From contig CM019691.1 of NCBI GenBank assembly GCA_009760885.1, forward strand, positions 32,674,814 to 32,738,813: DNA of 64,000 nt. Direction: 5' to 3'. A program made the translations under genes and the position numbers. Under the pieces are notes generated by a model. That model was not told the origin of the DNA and searched no databases. It saw only the letters and a list, made by a program, of their open reading frames with translations. Source of the stretch: Achatina immaculata. Its lineage: Eukaryota; Mollusca; Gastropoda; Stylommatophora; Achatinidae. Positions 22,485-35,819 of the stretch are shown piece by piece (position 1 is the first letter of the stretch; each line of letters opens with the position of its first letter).

Positions 22485-22962
22485 TAAAAAAATCTGGAGA
22501 GGAACAGACAGAACTACAAAAATAAGATTTTTAAAGGTGCGCATCTTTCCCATAGCAACATATGCCTGTGAGACCTGGACACTTAACAAAACAACTGAGA
22601 AACACATAAATGCCTTCGAATGTAAATGCTACAGAAGAGTTCAAATATCATAAACAAAAAAAAATAACAAATATATCCATACTACAAGAACTTAATATTG
22701 AAGTAGTAAGGAAGATTAAACAGAGAAAACTAAAATATTTTGGACATATTAAATGTCATGATAATTTAGAGAAGACAGTCTTGGAAGGGTACCTAATAGG
22801 AAAAAGAAAGAGAGGAAGACCAAGGTGAAGATGGCTGCAAGACATCATTGACGATCTGCGAATGGACCCTTCAGCAGCAGGGCATCTTCCTTACAACTGA
22901 GAGGCCAACAGGAGAGCTGTTAGGGAGGCAAAGTTCTGCAAGTGACATGCAAATGACTGAGT
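22485..22962 (+). mobile_element. LINE-A 3' fragment
   Basis: Starts at a segment also found at 40730-40760 (GGAGAGGAACAGACAGAA) and runs to the ORF2 end: KQRKLKYFGHIKCHDNLEKTVLEGYLIGK, GRPR, and then a TGA that breaks the tail. Only 480 bp is present, and it is inactive. Confidence 0.8.
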
Positions 22963-23424
22963 ATTTTTTTTTCTGTAGTCATCATCCATTTTATCTCTCA
23001 CAACAGAGAAATGCATAAACAGTTCCTTCTTTTGAGCAGTTTTGGTATCACTATCATAACTAAAGATGATTTACCTCAATTATATGGATGTTCATACCAG
23101 ATGTTATAAGGACAACATTTTCATTTCTTCCAGAAATTCTCCACATCCTTGGCCATAATGTCCTGTTTTATGTGCCAATGATAACCCCATTAATTTCTCA
23201 TCTGTGCCCATTCATCTCTCAAGAACTATAAATCCATTTTTTAAATTAATGTCAAAAATTATACAAAAAAAACCCACTAAGAACAGAGAGAAAATTGAAA
23301 TTGAAGAGGTAAAACCAGAAGAATTAGGTAAATTTAATATTTAGAGGTTTGTAACCATGAATGATAGTTAAAATCACTTTTCTTTCATCCCTCTATAAAA
23401 TTTATACATATTAGATGCAGTCTA
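22963..23424. other. Intergenic, nothing recognised
   Basis: No supported feature. Confidence 0.4.
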
Positions 23425-23640
23425 TATCTCAATTTTTGAGCGGTATTTTTTTTCTGACCAATACAGCCCCGGGGTTCACCCAGCCTTGGAAAATGGGTAC
23501 CAGAGAAATCTGGGAAGGTAAAGCAGCCAGTCGTGATACTGACCACATCACACTTTCATGTGCTGAAGGTTATGGAAAATACGGGCCTAACAGAGTATTC
23601 CCCAGTATGCTTTAATGGCATGGAAACGGAAATTTTCCTT
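23425..23640 (+). mobile_element. SINE copy 4, headless
   Basis: Shared SINE body from CCCCGGGGTTCACCCAGCC to GGAAATTTTCC, followed by a T-rich tail. The tRNA-like head is missing or unrecognisable. Confidence 0.8.
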
Positions 23641-24033
23641 TTTTTTTTTTTTTAATCATCTCAATTTTAGTCAAAGCTTTATCAACCTTTTTGTTCAGAG
23701 TCCAAGAAATGCAGATACAGCTCTCCTGGACTGAGATGGCTGTGAATCAAACCTGCCCAGAAGACCCACATAGTCTCCACAGAGGATCATCTCCATTAAC
23801 AGATTCTTATGATACTATAACAGCCTGGATAATGGGGCAGGAGATGTCACTGAGTGAGTGTGTGTGTGTGTGTTCTACTTTGTTCTGGAGACTGCAGCAA
23901 TGCCCACTCCTAAGTCCGCTCAAGAAAGCAAGAAATTCAATCCCAGCACGACATGATGATTGTATTACATGTTCTTTGACACAGCATCAGCTCTCAGGAA
24001 TTTTTAATTTGTGGCTAGGAAGATCATACAAAA

Positions 24034-24149
24034 CAGTGTCATGGTTATTATTAACTGCTGCCCAGTGTCATGGTTATTATTAACTGCTGCCCAGTGTCAT
24101 AGTTATTATTAACTACTGCCCAGTGTCATGGTTATTATTAACTACTACC
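24034..24149. repeat. Minisatellite, 29-bp unit, four copies
   Basis: Four consecutive units begin CAGTGTCATGGTTATTATTA, at 24034, 24063, 24092 and 24121, with only a few substitutions. Confidence 0.95.
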
Positions 24150-25269
24150 CCTTTTAGATATTTTAAATCTTGCATGAGGACTCCTCACAGCACTGTCAAG
24201 TTTGCATGCTTCCATATGCCAGACAATGCTATCAACTGCCCTGCAGATAGATCAGGAGGGTCAAAGGCAATGGAAGCAAAGCCAAACTGAATATTTCGGA
24301 GGGAGATACTCTAAGGATCCTTACATGTTTTGGAAAATGATCTCTCTGGCTATTGTTTTCCTGTCAGATGATGATTGTGAGGACTACTATATATCCTTGT
24401 GGTGAAAGACCAACCAAATCCCTTATTAAGCTACAGTGCCTGGGCATGTTTCCAATATATGAATAAGTAGCCATTATTATAAAGCTTATGTAAACAAGCA
24501 CAAAAATAATATCAACCAGAACTCAAGTCTTCAGTCTGTTTATCTCTGTGTCTATTGCCACTCACAGATCACACGAAAATACACTCATTAACAAAAGATC
24601 AAGATCTAACTCCTAAATAACAAAAGCCTGTATGTTATATAAAACTATTAAATATACCAGATCCTAGTAAGAAATTTAACTAAATAAATTTTCCAAGCTT
24701 CAAAGCTCCAAATTTAACACTTGAAAAATTTGACTAAAAGGACAATACACATTTTATGTTTTGAAACCTTATGTACGCTACTGTTCTTGAAACTGGAGTC
24801 ACTGTACAGCAAACAATGAAAATATAGGCACTAAATAGCCTGTATAATCTTGATGTATACCACTAATGTTTAATAAAACACTGAATCTCTAAAAAAAAAA
24901 GTGCATGTTAGAGGAATATAATGCAGGAAATGAATAAAGTTAAAATGGCACACATTATAAAATATTTAGTTACAAACAAACCAACACAAGGAAAAAAAAA
25001 CTATGTAGTGTATCAGACTTTAATCTTGCTTTTATTTTCTATCTCCTTATCTGCATGTTATTTTTTCTGTTTCATTATGTAAATCTTGTTAATTGTCACT
25101 CTGGTCCTATGTTATGTTTCATCTGGTTCTTCAAACTATGATTTTTTTTTTTCCCCACTAATTGTTCGACTGCATTTCTCAGAAAATGTTTAGAATTTAT
25201 GCCGACAATAAATTACTGATTTGATCGATGGCACAATCATATTTTTTCACTTCTTTATATAAAAACTTC
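24150..25269. other. Intergenic, nothing recognised
   Basis: No supported coding or repeat feature. Confidence 0.4.
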
Positions 25270-26045
25270 TTCTTACATCTTACATCCTTCCCTGCCATTA
25301 AATGTCACATAGGGTTCGCATGGTAGCTCACCAAGTTTTCCTGTTTTCCGCGAGCTTTTCAACCTCATCATGGGATTTTATGCCTACTAATTTGGCATCT
25401 CTTAACAATGTCCCCTTTAGAGTTACATGTGGTCGACCTCTTTTTTCTTTGGCTTATTGTGTTCCACTTGATATCTTGTTTTGAGATTCTCTGACTGTTT
25501 CTTCTCATCACGTGATCGACATATGTCCATCTTCTTTTTCTGATGACCCATGAGACAGGTTGTTGTTTGCTCATCTGCCTTATCTCTGTGCTGTTCTTGA
25601 ATTTGTTCCACTTTATACCTGTGTTTTTCCTTAGGCATTTTTTTGAAAAGAGTCTAATTGTTGTCTATTTCTTTAGCTGTTTTCTAGCTTTTGCACGCAT
25701 AAATGAGGGTAGATATTACATTTGTACTGAATAATCTTAAATTGGTTTTTGTGCTCATAACTTTTGAGTGTCATATGTTCTCAAGGTTCTTGAAGGTCAA
25801 TGCTGCTTTTGTAATTCTAACTTCCTTTCTGGTGTAATCATCCTGGTCTATGTGGCTGCTCAGGTATGCAAATTGGTTTACTTCTTCAACAGCTGTTCCT
25901 TTTATGTATATTTGTCCTTTGTGGTTAATGAGAAGTTTCATTGTTTTTGTTTTCTCCTTGTTAATTTCGAGTCCTATTTTGCTAGCAGGTGAAGTCAGGG
26001 TGTCTGTTTTTTCTTGCATCAAATTCACATTGTCACTGATAAGAG
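25270..26045 (-). mobile_element. LINE-D 3' fragment
   Basis: Minus-strand pieces encode LEINKEKTKTMKLLINHKGQ, FAYLSSHIDQDD, RKEVRITKAALTFKNLENI and PVSWVIRKRRWTYVDHVMRR. It ends at the family's 3' sequence near 25285 (TCCTTCCCTGCCATTAAATG on the + strand). It is 5'-truncated and frame-broken. Confidence 0.85.
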
Positions 26046-27041
26046 TTATATAAAACCTTACAAATTATTTATTATGAAGTGACATTTTTCAGTTATACTA
26101 CACATAAAACATATAAATTATTTACCCAAGTTGTGACATTTTGAAACAAAATGGTACATTCTTTGATTTGTGAAAATAGAAGCTCATATATTACATATAA
26201 ATATTTCTTAGAAAGAATTATGCCATAACCTAGCATTATAAACTAATACATGGTTCATATATTAAACTGCAGGGTAGCTCATTAAAGGTGCATATAAGGA
26301 ATGAAGGCACTTTAACACACTTAAAGGATTGTAAATAGCAATTTTAAAAAAAACAAAAACTATGAGAGACAAAATTGCTGGTGCAAGACATAACATAATG
26401 TGCAAGAAAACATGAACATCAATCACCTTTCACCTTCCAACAACAATCATAGAAGTAAAGTATTTCAAATGCCTTACAAACTTTAAGGACACACAATAAT
26501 TAGTGTATAGGCATACAACTATACACAAAACACAGCAGTAAAGGTGTGATATCAAAATGTATAACCCTGGTAACGGACACATATTTATGTTTCTGAATAC
26601 ACACAAGCAATACTTTTGTGCCTTTACAAGGACCGAGATAAGTTTTCATTCAGTTACAGCTTTTCATTAATTTTTTCATTTTTTGTTATTTCGTTTACAT
26701 AAGCTTGATGTGAATTTCCTCTCTCCGATTCTTCATCCTGTTTGTTTTTGTTTGAAGAAGGCTCGCGCTGAAACGTCACATGTGTGCTATCATTAAATAA
26801 TAAAGCTGTTCCTACTTTTTCCCTACTTTATACAAACTTTAAGGATGCTTCAAAAGTCTGGCATCACAGAATAAAACACTGAAAACAGAAACTGATGCGA
26901 CACAAACACAGTCACAGACCTTGTCTACATTCTTCCACATGAGCAAGACCCTCAAACCCAGTCTGGCAAGTTTATGCACAAAAGCATCAGATCTAACAGT
27001 GCTCAAGATCTCATAAACAGGAAACAGTAAGACTTTCACAC
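26046..27041. other. Intergenic, AT-rich
   Basis: No gene. A short segment near 26752-26790 has GAAGAAGGCTCGCGCTGAAACG followed shortly by an AATAAA-containing stretch, a common look for the 3' end of some retroelements; no coding part adjoins it. Confidence 0.35.
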
Positions 27042-27138
27042 AGTAAAGTGAGTGAGCACAGTATTGTATGGTTAGACCTTTTTTATGATTTTCTCAAGGT
27101 CTAACCATACAATACTGTGCTTGCTCTCTTACTTTATT
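27042..27138. mobile_element. Fold-back MITE-like hairpin, copy 1
   Basis: Arms of about 38-42 bp: the left arm ends GTATTGTATGGTTAGACC and the right arm starts GGTCTAACCATACAATAC, with a loop of about 18 bp. The outer parts (AGTAAAGTGAGTGAG and CTCTCTTACTTTATT) also pair, imperfectly. A related copy is at 44148-44274. Confidence 0.75.
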
Positions 27139-27419
27139 CATGACCTCAATACACTTGTACTATGACATAAGATTTATGGGTCACCCAGTGCCTTTGAAGC
27201 ATCTTCAGGCTTCAAACAAATTTTTCTTATAAAAAAAAAAAATCCAAATGAATGTTATTTCTGAATATTATTAAGTAAAGACTATTTCAAACAAAACCGA
27301 GACTCATGAAAAGACACACTGCAAACCTTTATGACGCATGATGGCAAGAGAAAGATTTAGGAAGAAAGAAAACAACTGATTTTCCAATGTTTGTGTAAAT
27401 ATTAAACTATCACCTTGTA

Positions 27420-27848
27420 ACCAGATATGCATGTGACAGCTGGAAAACAATAATGAATTAGAAAACAAATCAGACACATTAGAAAACAAATGTCTAAGGG
27501 AAACATCTGCATATGATGGAACGAACTCAGCACCACCACAGAAATAAGGAAGATGAGCTCACAACAACCTCAACCTGTCTCATAAAAAAAAAAAAAATAG
27601 GAGATAGACATACATCAGCCACATGAGGAGATCAGAGAATCTCAAAACAAGTAACCAAATGGGACACAACAGGACAAAGAAAAAGAGGTTGACCACATGA
27701 AACTCTAAAGAGAATGCTTTTGTGGGAGGCTAAATTAGTGGGCATAAGATAGATCCCTTGACAAGGTTGAAAAACTCACCAACGACAGAAAAACATGCCA
27801 AGCTACAATGCATGCCCTATGTGATGTTTAATAGCATGTGATGGATGT
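27420..27848 (+). mobile_element. LINE-D 3' fragment
   Basis: Matches the last 380-430 bases of LINE-D, ending CCTATGTGATGTTTAATAGC. It carries many substitutions and indels and no open frame. Confidence 0.75.
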
Positions 27849-30800
27849 AATCAGGTAAATTAGCTGTTATCAGGTAAGAAGTAGCTTACTGATGTGATTT
27901 CAGGAATATAAATAACTTTACGTACTTTGCTTCCCGAAGTCATGAATTTGATAATATATGAATCTGAATCAAAAATGAATTTGAACATATTTGATAACTG
28001 AACTAAAATCTTAACCCTATTATATTCCACACAATTAGATTGTTCAATATAAACACTAAATAAAAATATATGATAATGCCCATGGACTGTCTACATTATA
28101 TCTACATAATTCTCTTGTTAAACATACATGCTAAATGTACCATACAAATCTGTGGACAACATATGAAAGATACTCTAACAACATCCAGAAGAACATCATT
28201 TTTTCAGATACGAACATCATTTATTCCCAAGAATTGAAACGCCTTTACCTTCTTAGTTAAAAAAACAAACAAACCAATAAGCTTTCACTTTCATGGTCTA
28301 CTGCAACTTATCTGTGGTTGATCTGAGAACGCTGCCTTAGAATTAACAGTGGTAGAACAAAGGATTCAACAATTGTCCACAAAGCTCTTTAGATGTGAGA
28401 GGCACAAAAAAAAAATATCAAGAGAATCACTGAGATACAGACTTTGGTTGGAGTTATTCCCCCCATCAGAGTTCAGGGTTCAAGTGACACAACATCCTCT
28501 TACAAATTTTCTTTTTCTTTCTCTAACATCGATAGAGCTTTGTCTACCATTTTTTCAAGATTAATCAAACGAACTCTGCTGTGTGCAACCCGAACTGTTT
28601 TCAACTTTTTATCGCTATACTTACAGTTAGTAACTGTAATAATATGCTAAACACCTCTGTTTAACCTTCCTCTACAGTTAATAAGCATGGTTCATAAAAT
28701 CCAAATTAAAATTTAAAATTCCATCAAAGTAAGGCAATGGTGATTTCATTAGCTGAATACTCCAAACCATAAGTATGTAACTGTTTTGATGTATTATTTC
28801 TTAAACTTGAAAGTGTTCAGAACTGTTTCTTAAATAGTCTTTCTCAAACACTCATTCTTAATGCAAAAATAAGATGCTGTTTTCATTCAGTTGTTTTCTT
28901 TAACTGTTTCATTTATACAGAAAATATAAGCATTCTGTAAGGTGTAGCTCATTTAAGATTAAAATACTGTTCTTAATGTTTATATTTTCTATAGAAATGA
29001 AGCTGTTAAACACTGAAACTGCTAAAGGTCTTGACTGAAATTCTGTATAAAAGATATATCTCTTGTACTGAATATTCAGACCATTACCTGGAATGCAATC
29101 AATATGTTCTTCAGTTTGTTTCCACTTATGTAAATGTCAACATATTACTGACTTTGTAGAATGATTTATCACTGAAAGTGATAGTATTCACATGGTTTTC
29201 ACATCATATTAAGTTAGACATTTAAACAACCCAACATTACCCAAACACTGATAATCAAAATCTGGCTCTTCCTGCGCTAACATTCATTCCAGCAGATAAT
29301 AATCTTCTGCACCTGCTTTCTTGCCATGATTTGACTGTATTTTCTCTTATATCTCCTGGACATTAAAAAAAGTACATTAATACACAAAGCACATACACTT
29401 CTGCAGAGAGTGGCATCATTTTTTTTTCCTTTTAGAATATGAAGCATTAATTTTTCTGATGAGATGTAGATACTTCTTCTGGGACAATTGAAAGACTAAT
29501 GAACTGTATTCCCAATTTCCCACAACTCAAAAACAAAAAAAAGAAACTTTAAAATAAAATTTCAAATAAAGAACATTAAACAGCTGGGAATGCTCATAGA
29601 CTGGGAATGCTCATAAAGTGCATCTGCTCTGCAGCACATTCTGAAGCTGAGTGAATGGTGCACTGGTCTTTATTAGTCATTTGTACAAGACCCTCATGTG
29701 AAGTGTTTGAAAACAAAGAAAAGTGTACTGTACAGCAAAAAGTCTGAATTTTTACTTACTAACTTTTTAATGAATATTCCTTCCTTTAAACTGATTACAA
29801 TGACCATTCTTCATCAACAGCTTCTGAGAGATGGTCAACCAACAAAGACGGGGTCTAATCAGTCATTGTATGCTGAAGGAGGTACTGAAGAGGAGATCAC
29901 AGCACCTATGGACTGATGGTCCTTCCTAACTAATTAAAATGACCACATTAAAACCTCAAACATTTAAACATAACAATCATCTTTATCTTCAGACACTTCA
30001 CAGTGCACCACTGTACATCAAGTTATAAACAATTTACTCTGTAAACCTGTTTATCTAACATTTTGATCTGAAAACATGAGGATTTTGAGAAATAATAATT
30101 TAGTGTGAAATCTTTACTAATATAAAAATTATATTATAAAAAACCCTATATTATCTACTATTTTTTACAGTGTCATTATTTTTCACAGCTTAAACAGCAG
30201 GGTCATTCATAGTCAGTGAATGTCAGCTATTGCTGAAAGCTTATGAGCAACTGCTCTCATTGTTTTGGTATAAACTCCATATTGGGTCACTGCAGTTAAA
30301 AAAAAATAATTGAAGAAATAGCTTTGCAGCAACAACAAAAAAGTGGAAGAAGCAAGCTTTAGCCAGCAAAAATAAGGAGCAAGGGAGAGAACAATTTGAA
30401 AAAAACTTAAGATTTCATAAACTAATATACATGTGATCTGAGTTTTTAAAATTATCACAAAGCTTATAATGAGAAACTGCCTAGCAAAGATTGTAGATCT
30501 TTGAGACTAAAAATATAATTACACATAATGCTGCTATCAGAGACCATTTAATTCTGTAAGATTTTCTCTGAGATGTTTTCTCCCTGTAATGGCAGATTTG
30601 ACTTCCTCCACAGCCAAAATCAGTGCGATATTTTTTTTCAAAAGATAGAAGCAGGGACAGTTGTTGAAGTATGATATAGTAAATTTCTTGATTACACTCA
30701 AGAAAGTGGTTTCTCAGCAAGCTCCACCACTACTGGGAAGCATGGCAATTCCCATTTATTGGTCTGGCTGAAGAAAGCTTGTTTCCATGAATGTATTATG

Positions 30801-30900
30801 AGAAAATACTATATGTTTGTAGCAAACAGTAGTTTACTCTTGGCCCTTATAACTATACCATTCCTCTATTATTTTTGCTTCATTTCTCTGAGATGACATA
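27849..30900. other. Intergenic, nothing recognised
   Basis: About 3 kb of AT-rich sequence. Short open frames here look random. A direct repeat of CTGGGAATGCTCATA occurs near 29584-29612. Confidence 0.4.
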
Positions 30901-31834
30901 AAAGGGAGAGTCAAATGAAAACCTTTTTTTTCCTTACAATTTACTGAAGCAAAATAGAACTGCATCATTTTTCTATATATTCTCCATTATGTTTGATGCA
31001 AGTCCTTCAGTGCTTACTAAGAACATGGATTCCTGTGTATAAAAAAAAAACACCTTGTAGTGGAGTGTTTAGCCACTCATGTACTGACTGTTGCACCTCT
31101 ATTTCTGATCTGAAAACCTTTCAACCCATCACCTCTCTGACTGGTACAAAGATATGGTAATCACTCCAGTTACTTGAAGCCAGGTGAATATGGCAGAAGC
31201 AGAATGCATTTGAAGTATCAATCTATACTGTCTTCAACTGTTGAGTAGACTGTATGGGGTTGAGCATTGTCATGCTGCAACAAGACAACTAAGCCCACAT
31301 TGTTTGGAATTGATTGCAGGTCAAAGATGGTTTCTGAGAAGATCTGAATGTTTTACTTGTGAAGGTGTTTCACCAGAGTATGTAAAAGGCAAAATCCCCA
31401 TTTCCATGCCATTAAGGCATATTTGGGGACATGGTGTCAGGCATGCATTTCCAAGATCTTCAACACACGAAAGTGTGATGTGGTCACACCTGGCCGCATT
31501 TACCTTCCCAGATTTCTCTGGTACCCATTTTTAGATGCTGGGTGAACCCTGGGGACTTTCTGGCATGTAAACCTCTAAAATGATGCCTCGTTCATCAAAA
31601 AGGAAAATTTTTTAAAATGGATAAGAAAACCCTGTTCCACTGTCCTGCATGTCTCTGGAAGAGTGACCATCTTTACATTGCTACTATGATATCATGAAGC
31701 TCACTGGTGCCATGTTGCCACCTGCACAATGACCTTTTAGCCACCATTAATAATGCTGTCACCTTTCATGATGATGGGATGCTGCTGAGAATTTCTACCA
31801 CAATTATAAGGTTTATGTTTGACTCACCTTCCCG
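30901..31834 (-). mobile_element. Mariner-type transposon remnant, interrupted by a SINE
   Basis: The ends are imperfect inverted repeats (GAGTCAAATGAAAACCTT left; GAGTCAAACATAAACCTT right, reversed), flanked by TA at 30899-30900 and 31835-31836. On the minus strand the coding order is FDERGIIL near 31580-31610, then, past a SINE at 31390-31570, LLQHDNAQPHT near 31260-31290, DYHIF near 31150, and SEIEVQQSVHEWLN near 31080-31120. HDNAQPHT carries the second catalytic aspartate of the mariner DDD transposase. Stops and shifts make it dead. Confidence 0.75.
31390..31570 (-). mobile_element. SINE copy 5, inside the mariner
   Basis: Shared SINE body on the minus strand, from GGGTTCACCCAGCATCTA to GGAAATGGGGATTTTGCC. 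No clear tRNA head. Mariner coding sequence continues on both sides. Confidence 0.8.
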
Positions 31835-31836
31835 TA

Positions 31837-34228
31837 TATCTCATTAAAAATCTTGCTAATCTTTGTTACGGTGTGAAATTAAAAAAAAAAAAAGAAATTG
31901 TAAAGTTTATCCAGATGTGTAAATGTCTATTATCTCTTCATAAAAAAAATAATCTTTGAAACTGAAGACTAACAATTTCAGCAGCTCATATTTTATGAAC
32001 TGCTTTCATTAGCAGCAGTGACGTGACAAAATGGCAAAGGTCCATTTGCCATGTCACATTTAAATATGATGTATAAATTGATTAGAATTGTCTAATGGGA
32101 GGAAAACTGATTAAACAAATGAAAAAAATCTCACAAACACTACATTTTGGGTAGAATTAAGATCAATTAAACGTACAATGCAGACTGGTAAAGTAAGAAA
32201 AGTGATATATTATGCTACAGCCCTGAAGAAATCAAACCCCATCACAAAATTTGGATAAAAAGACCTGTAGCCAATGATTTTTTTTTTCCTCACTCATCTT
32301 TTGGTTGCCCTCCCAAATCTGGATTTTCAGATGCACAGATTTCCTTCCTATGCAAATTGATCAGCAAAGCTGGGAGAATGCTTGTGCTGTCTAAATATTC
32401 TCTTTATCATACAGACTGCCTAGGTCAGGTAAGAGACACATACTTGCTTTAAAATCATATTCTAAGAGAGAAAAAGCCTGGGATTTTTTTTTTACCCCTG
32501 AAGACATATGGATGTAATGTCCTGACCAAATGACAGGCTACACTAAAACTGTGAAGTCTTCAGTAGTGGCAGATTTGCTTTGTGCACAGAAAGAAATTAG
32601 AGGCACATGAGTCACCATTAAAATGTCTCAAAATACATGCAGCATATACAAAATATATCAGCTGGGAGACGGCCGTGTCCCCTTATGATGTTTTACAAAA
32701 AATATGATGATGTTTAAAAGTTACACTTCTAAAATACAGCATCAACACTCTCTGGCAGTGGCAAGGGGTTATAATGGGAAAAAAAAAATCTGGGGCTGGT
32801 TATAGGTGAAGCCACAACAAAACATGAATGAGAAACTGCTCCATCTGGCAGTGCTGTTTCCACAGCATATATGTGTGATGTATGTACATAAGCATGGATG
32901 CATATGATCCCTGCAAATATATAAAGCTGGAAATAAAAAAGCATCTTAGCTCATCTAAGAAAATAAGAAAAAGAACTTCATCAAAAGAAAAGCGAATTGG
33001 AGATTTTTTTTTTTTAAATACATATTTATCTGAAGAATTTTTGAATGTGACATGCACAGCTAGCAATACTTCTTCAAACACCCATTATCCCCAACAACAG
33101 CTCATATGAAAGCAACAAAACTCTGTAGGAAATATACCACCTGAAGAGCTCTTGCATTCAAATAAGACAATATTTGCATGCTCAGTAAATTTAAGGAATC
33201 AGTAAACCTGGCACAGAAGAAAAACACTTTGACTTGAGAAATAATTGTAAGAACAATGTGGTTAAAGAAAACTGGCAACACACAAGCTTTGGAAAAAAAA
33301 AAAAAACCATAGGAAAAATATTTCTGAATACAAACCAAATAGTATATCAAGTTACCTACTCCCAAATAACAGAAAGTTTTCCCAAGGAACTTCCATGGTA
33401 GGTTTTAAAAAACTGTTTTGGGCTTTAGGGTCTCTTGCAAGGCTGCAACACTGAAATTATTAAAGAAAAAAAAATTATGGAACCTTTATAGCAACTGTGA
33501 CAAGTGGTGCATCACAAGCGGTTCACACAGTGCATGGATCAAAGTAACATCATGGTTTAACATGAACTGGTGTAACATCATGGTTTAACATGAACTGGTG
33601 TTATATAAGTTGTGAAGGTTAACTTCATTTCTCCCCCCCCCCCCCAATCATATACAGGAAAGAGAAGAAGACAGTCATCTAATGCTCATGATCCAATGAT
33701 CATGATGGTCAATCTCTAATCTACCTCCATAAGGAAACAAGCTTTTGTGTCATTGGATGAGGACAGAATGTACATATACTCCCATGGTGAAGGAGTAAGC
33801 TGAGAATTTCTCAGATCTGCTCCTAGTATGATCTGATGTTTTTGGATTTGTTTTTTTTTTCAGAATCCTCACCACAAGCAGAATTATTTGTCATGAGTAA
33901 GCACTGGCCATCATGGCCTGTATTAGAAGTCATAATCTAAGAAACTAGATCATACTGAAAAACCCAAGCCCATAGTGAGCTTTAACAATAAATTCTTTAA
34001 AAAAAAAAAAAAAGAGAGAGAGAGAGATTGATTGATCTTTATTTCAAAAGGGTTAAGAATTGGGCACGCAGGCCCGTCTGACATTCTGCCCTTATTAGAG
34101 AGAGAGAGAGAGAGAAATTCAATAGAATTTGGCTTGGAAAAAAAATAGCACACAGGGATATCTGGTGAGCTTTCTGAAAGGGGATCATCTTATATTTATT
34201 AAATTATTAAAAAAAAAAAAAAATTTAA
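31837..34228. other. Intergenic, nothing recognised
   Basis: AT-rich. A 28-bp direct duplication occurs at 33545-33600 (unit contains ACATCATGGTTTAACATGAA). An 85-bp insert at about 34026-34098, with an AATAAAG signal on the minus strand, is flanked by (GA)n on both sides. Confidence 0.4.
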
Positions 34229-35815
34229 CTCAATACAGCCGCTCATGGCTGCTTCCGGTTTGGCAAATTTGAGCCTCCAATCCATACTGGATGTTTTGTA
34301 TTGCTCAAAAACTTGATGTAAATTTTTATTTAACCAGTCAATGTGCATGTCAACTGAAGCTTAAAATTCTTCCTGCCTTGTGTATTAGCACCATTCAGCA
34401 TTCCGTGTGTATTTTTAATGTGTTTTTTTATGACAGACAGGCAAAATGGATACACCCACCGACTTGACAAATCTGACTGTAAGTGTTTGCAGTGGTAGAC
34501 CTGTTGGATGGACTGTAGATGCCACTAGGTTTTTTTGGACATTATCTGACAAGCAGGCCTTCAGCCATTCTTGTTCAGATGAGGCAACTGTAGATAGTTC
34601 ATCTGACAGTTACAGTGAAACTGACAGTCAGACTTCGACAGAGTAGCTCAACAGAGTGATAAGACTAATCCTCCACCTGTCGAATGAGCTAGGACAAGTT
34701 CTTCTGTGGCTCAGAGAGCAAATGCAGAACCAATTTTGAACTGGAGCGCAGAACAAGTGATTCTATGGGATTATTTATTTCACTGCATTTATTGGACTCC
34801 TGGATGTATTGGGTGTCAAAAAAATCCCCAAATATTGTTGTAAAAAAGCGATTCTGTGGGGTTATATACTTCACATTGGATTTGTGGCACAGTGATAGTA
34901 AGTAGAACATAATTTTAGTTCTCAGTTCTCCCTAGGAACAACTGTGTTAAGAACACGCTTATCTTAACATAGTCTTTGTGAGACAGGGAACATAGATCTG
35001 TTTGCTTAAAAACTCTGACCTACTTCTGTAGCCCTGAAACTTGTAGCAATCAACACTAATTGTAATTGTTATTTTTGTAAAATGTAATGTCATGTTGGTG
35101 GATGGATGGGGACATGGAGATCACTGGTGGGGATGAGGAAAATCTGGTGTGAAACTAAAGAATCCAGGATGTGACAAGCTTATGGGTCTTTACAATAGTG
35201 GCTATCAGAATGATGTAAACAAAACAGCCAGCAGACTATAGGCGGCAGGGAATGGATATCATTGAGGCTCTCATCGGATTTCTCATCCCAAAGTCGGAGT
35301 GTCTCTGTGGAACTGTCTTAAAGCCGTCTGGCTAGCCAGCATTGCACGCTGGATCTGATGTGGAGAAGGGGTTTTAAGTACAGCCACCAGAGGCTGGAAA
35401 ACAAAGTTTTGGCCAAGTGAGCCTACACCATTTTCATATTGGTCTGAGCAAGACCACAGTCTGCCTTAGCAAGGAAAGGTGCTGAAGTTGGAGGTATCCA
35501 GCCAAAAGGCGCATCGCACAAATCACGGTACCACACATCATCGCCATTGTGTGTACGAAGATTTCTCAGCCAAAAAATTTTCTTAGTGCTCAAAAATGTT
35601 CCCATCTTTTAACACCAGTTGTTTTTTTTAATGACAAATAACATCATTTATGGAATCGTCATTCATTTCCACTTATTTTAATGTATGATACACATTATGT
35701 TGAACACAGAATTTGTTAAGATGACTTTCAGAAAGAGACCCCAAAAATATCACAACACCTGCTCAAAAATGTAATGTCTGCGTCGGCATGTGTGTTTTTC
35801 CTGGTCTTGAATGAG
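34229..35815 (+). mobile_element. Candidate piggyBac-like element (weak)
   Basis: TTAA at 34225-34228 is followed by CTCAATACAGCC, and TTAA at 35816-35819 is preceded by the complement of CTCATTCAAGACC. The ends match at only some positions. Inside, 34446-34646 (+) encodes 66 residues with an acidic, serine-rich end (DSSSDSYSETDSQTSTE) like the N-terminal leader of some piggyBac transposases. No catalytic region was recognised. Confidence 0.3.
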
Positions 35816-35819
35816 TTAA

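Noticed and set aside
23691..24083. 130-codon plus-strand frame as a gene
   Set aside because: It runs into a (GT)n run and the 29-bp minisatellite, has no recognised motif, and no splice partners.
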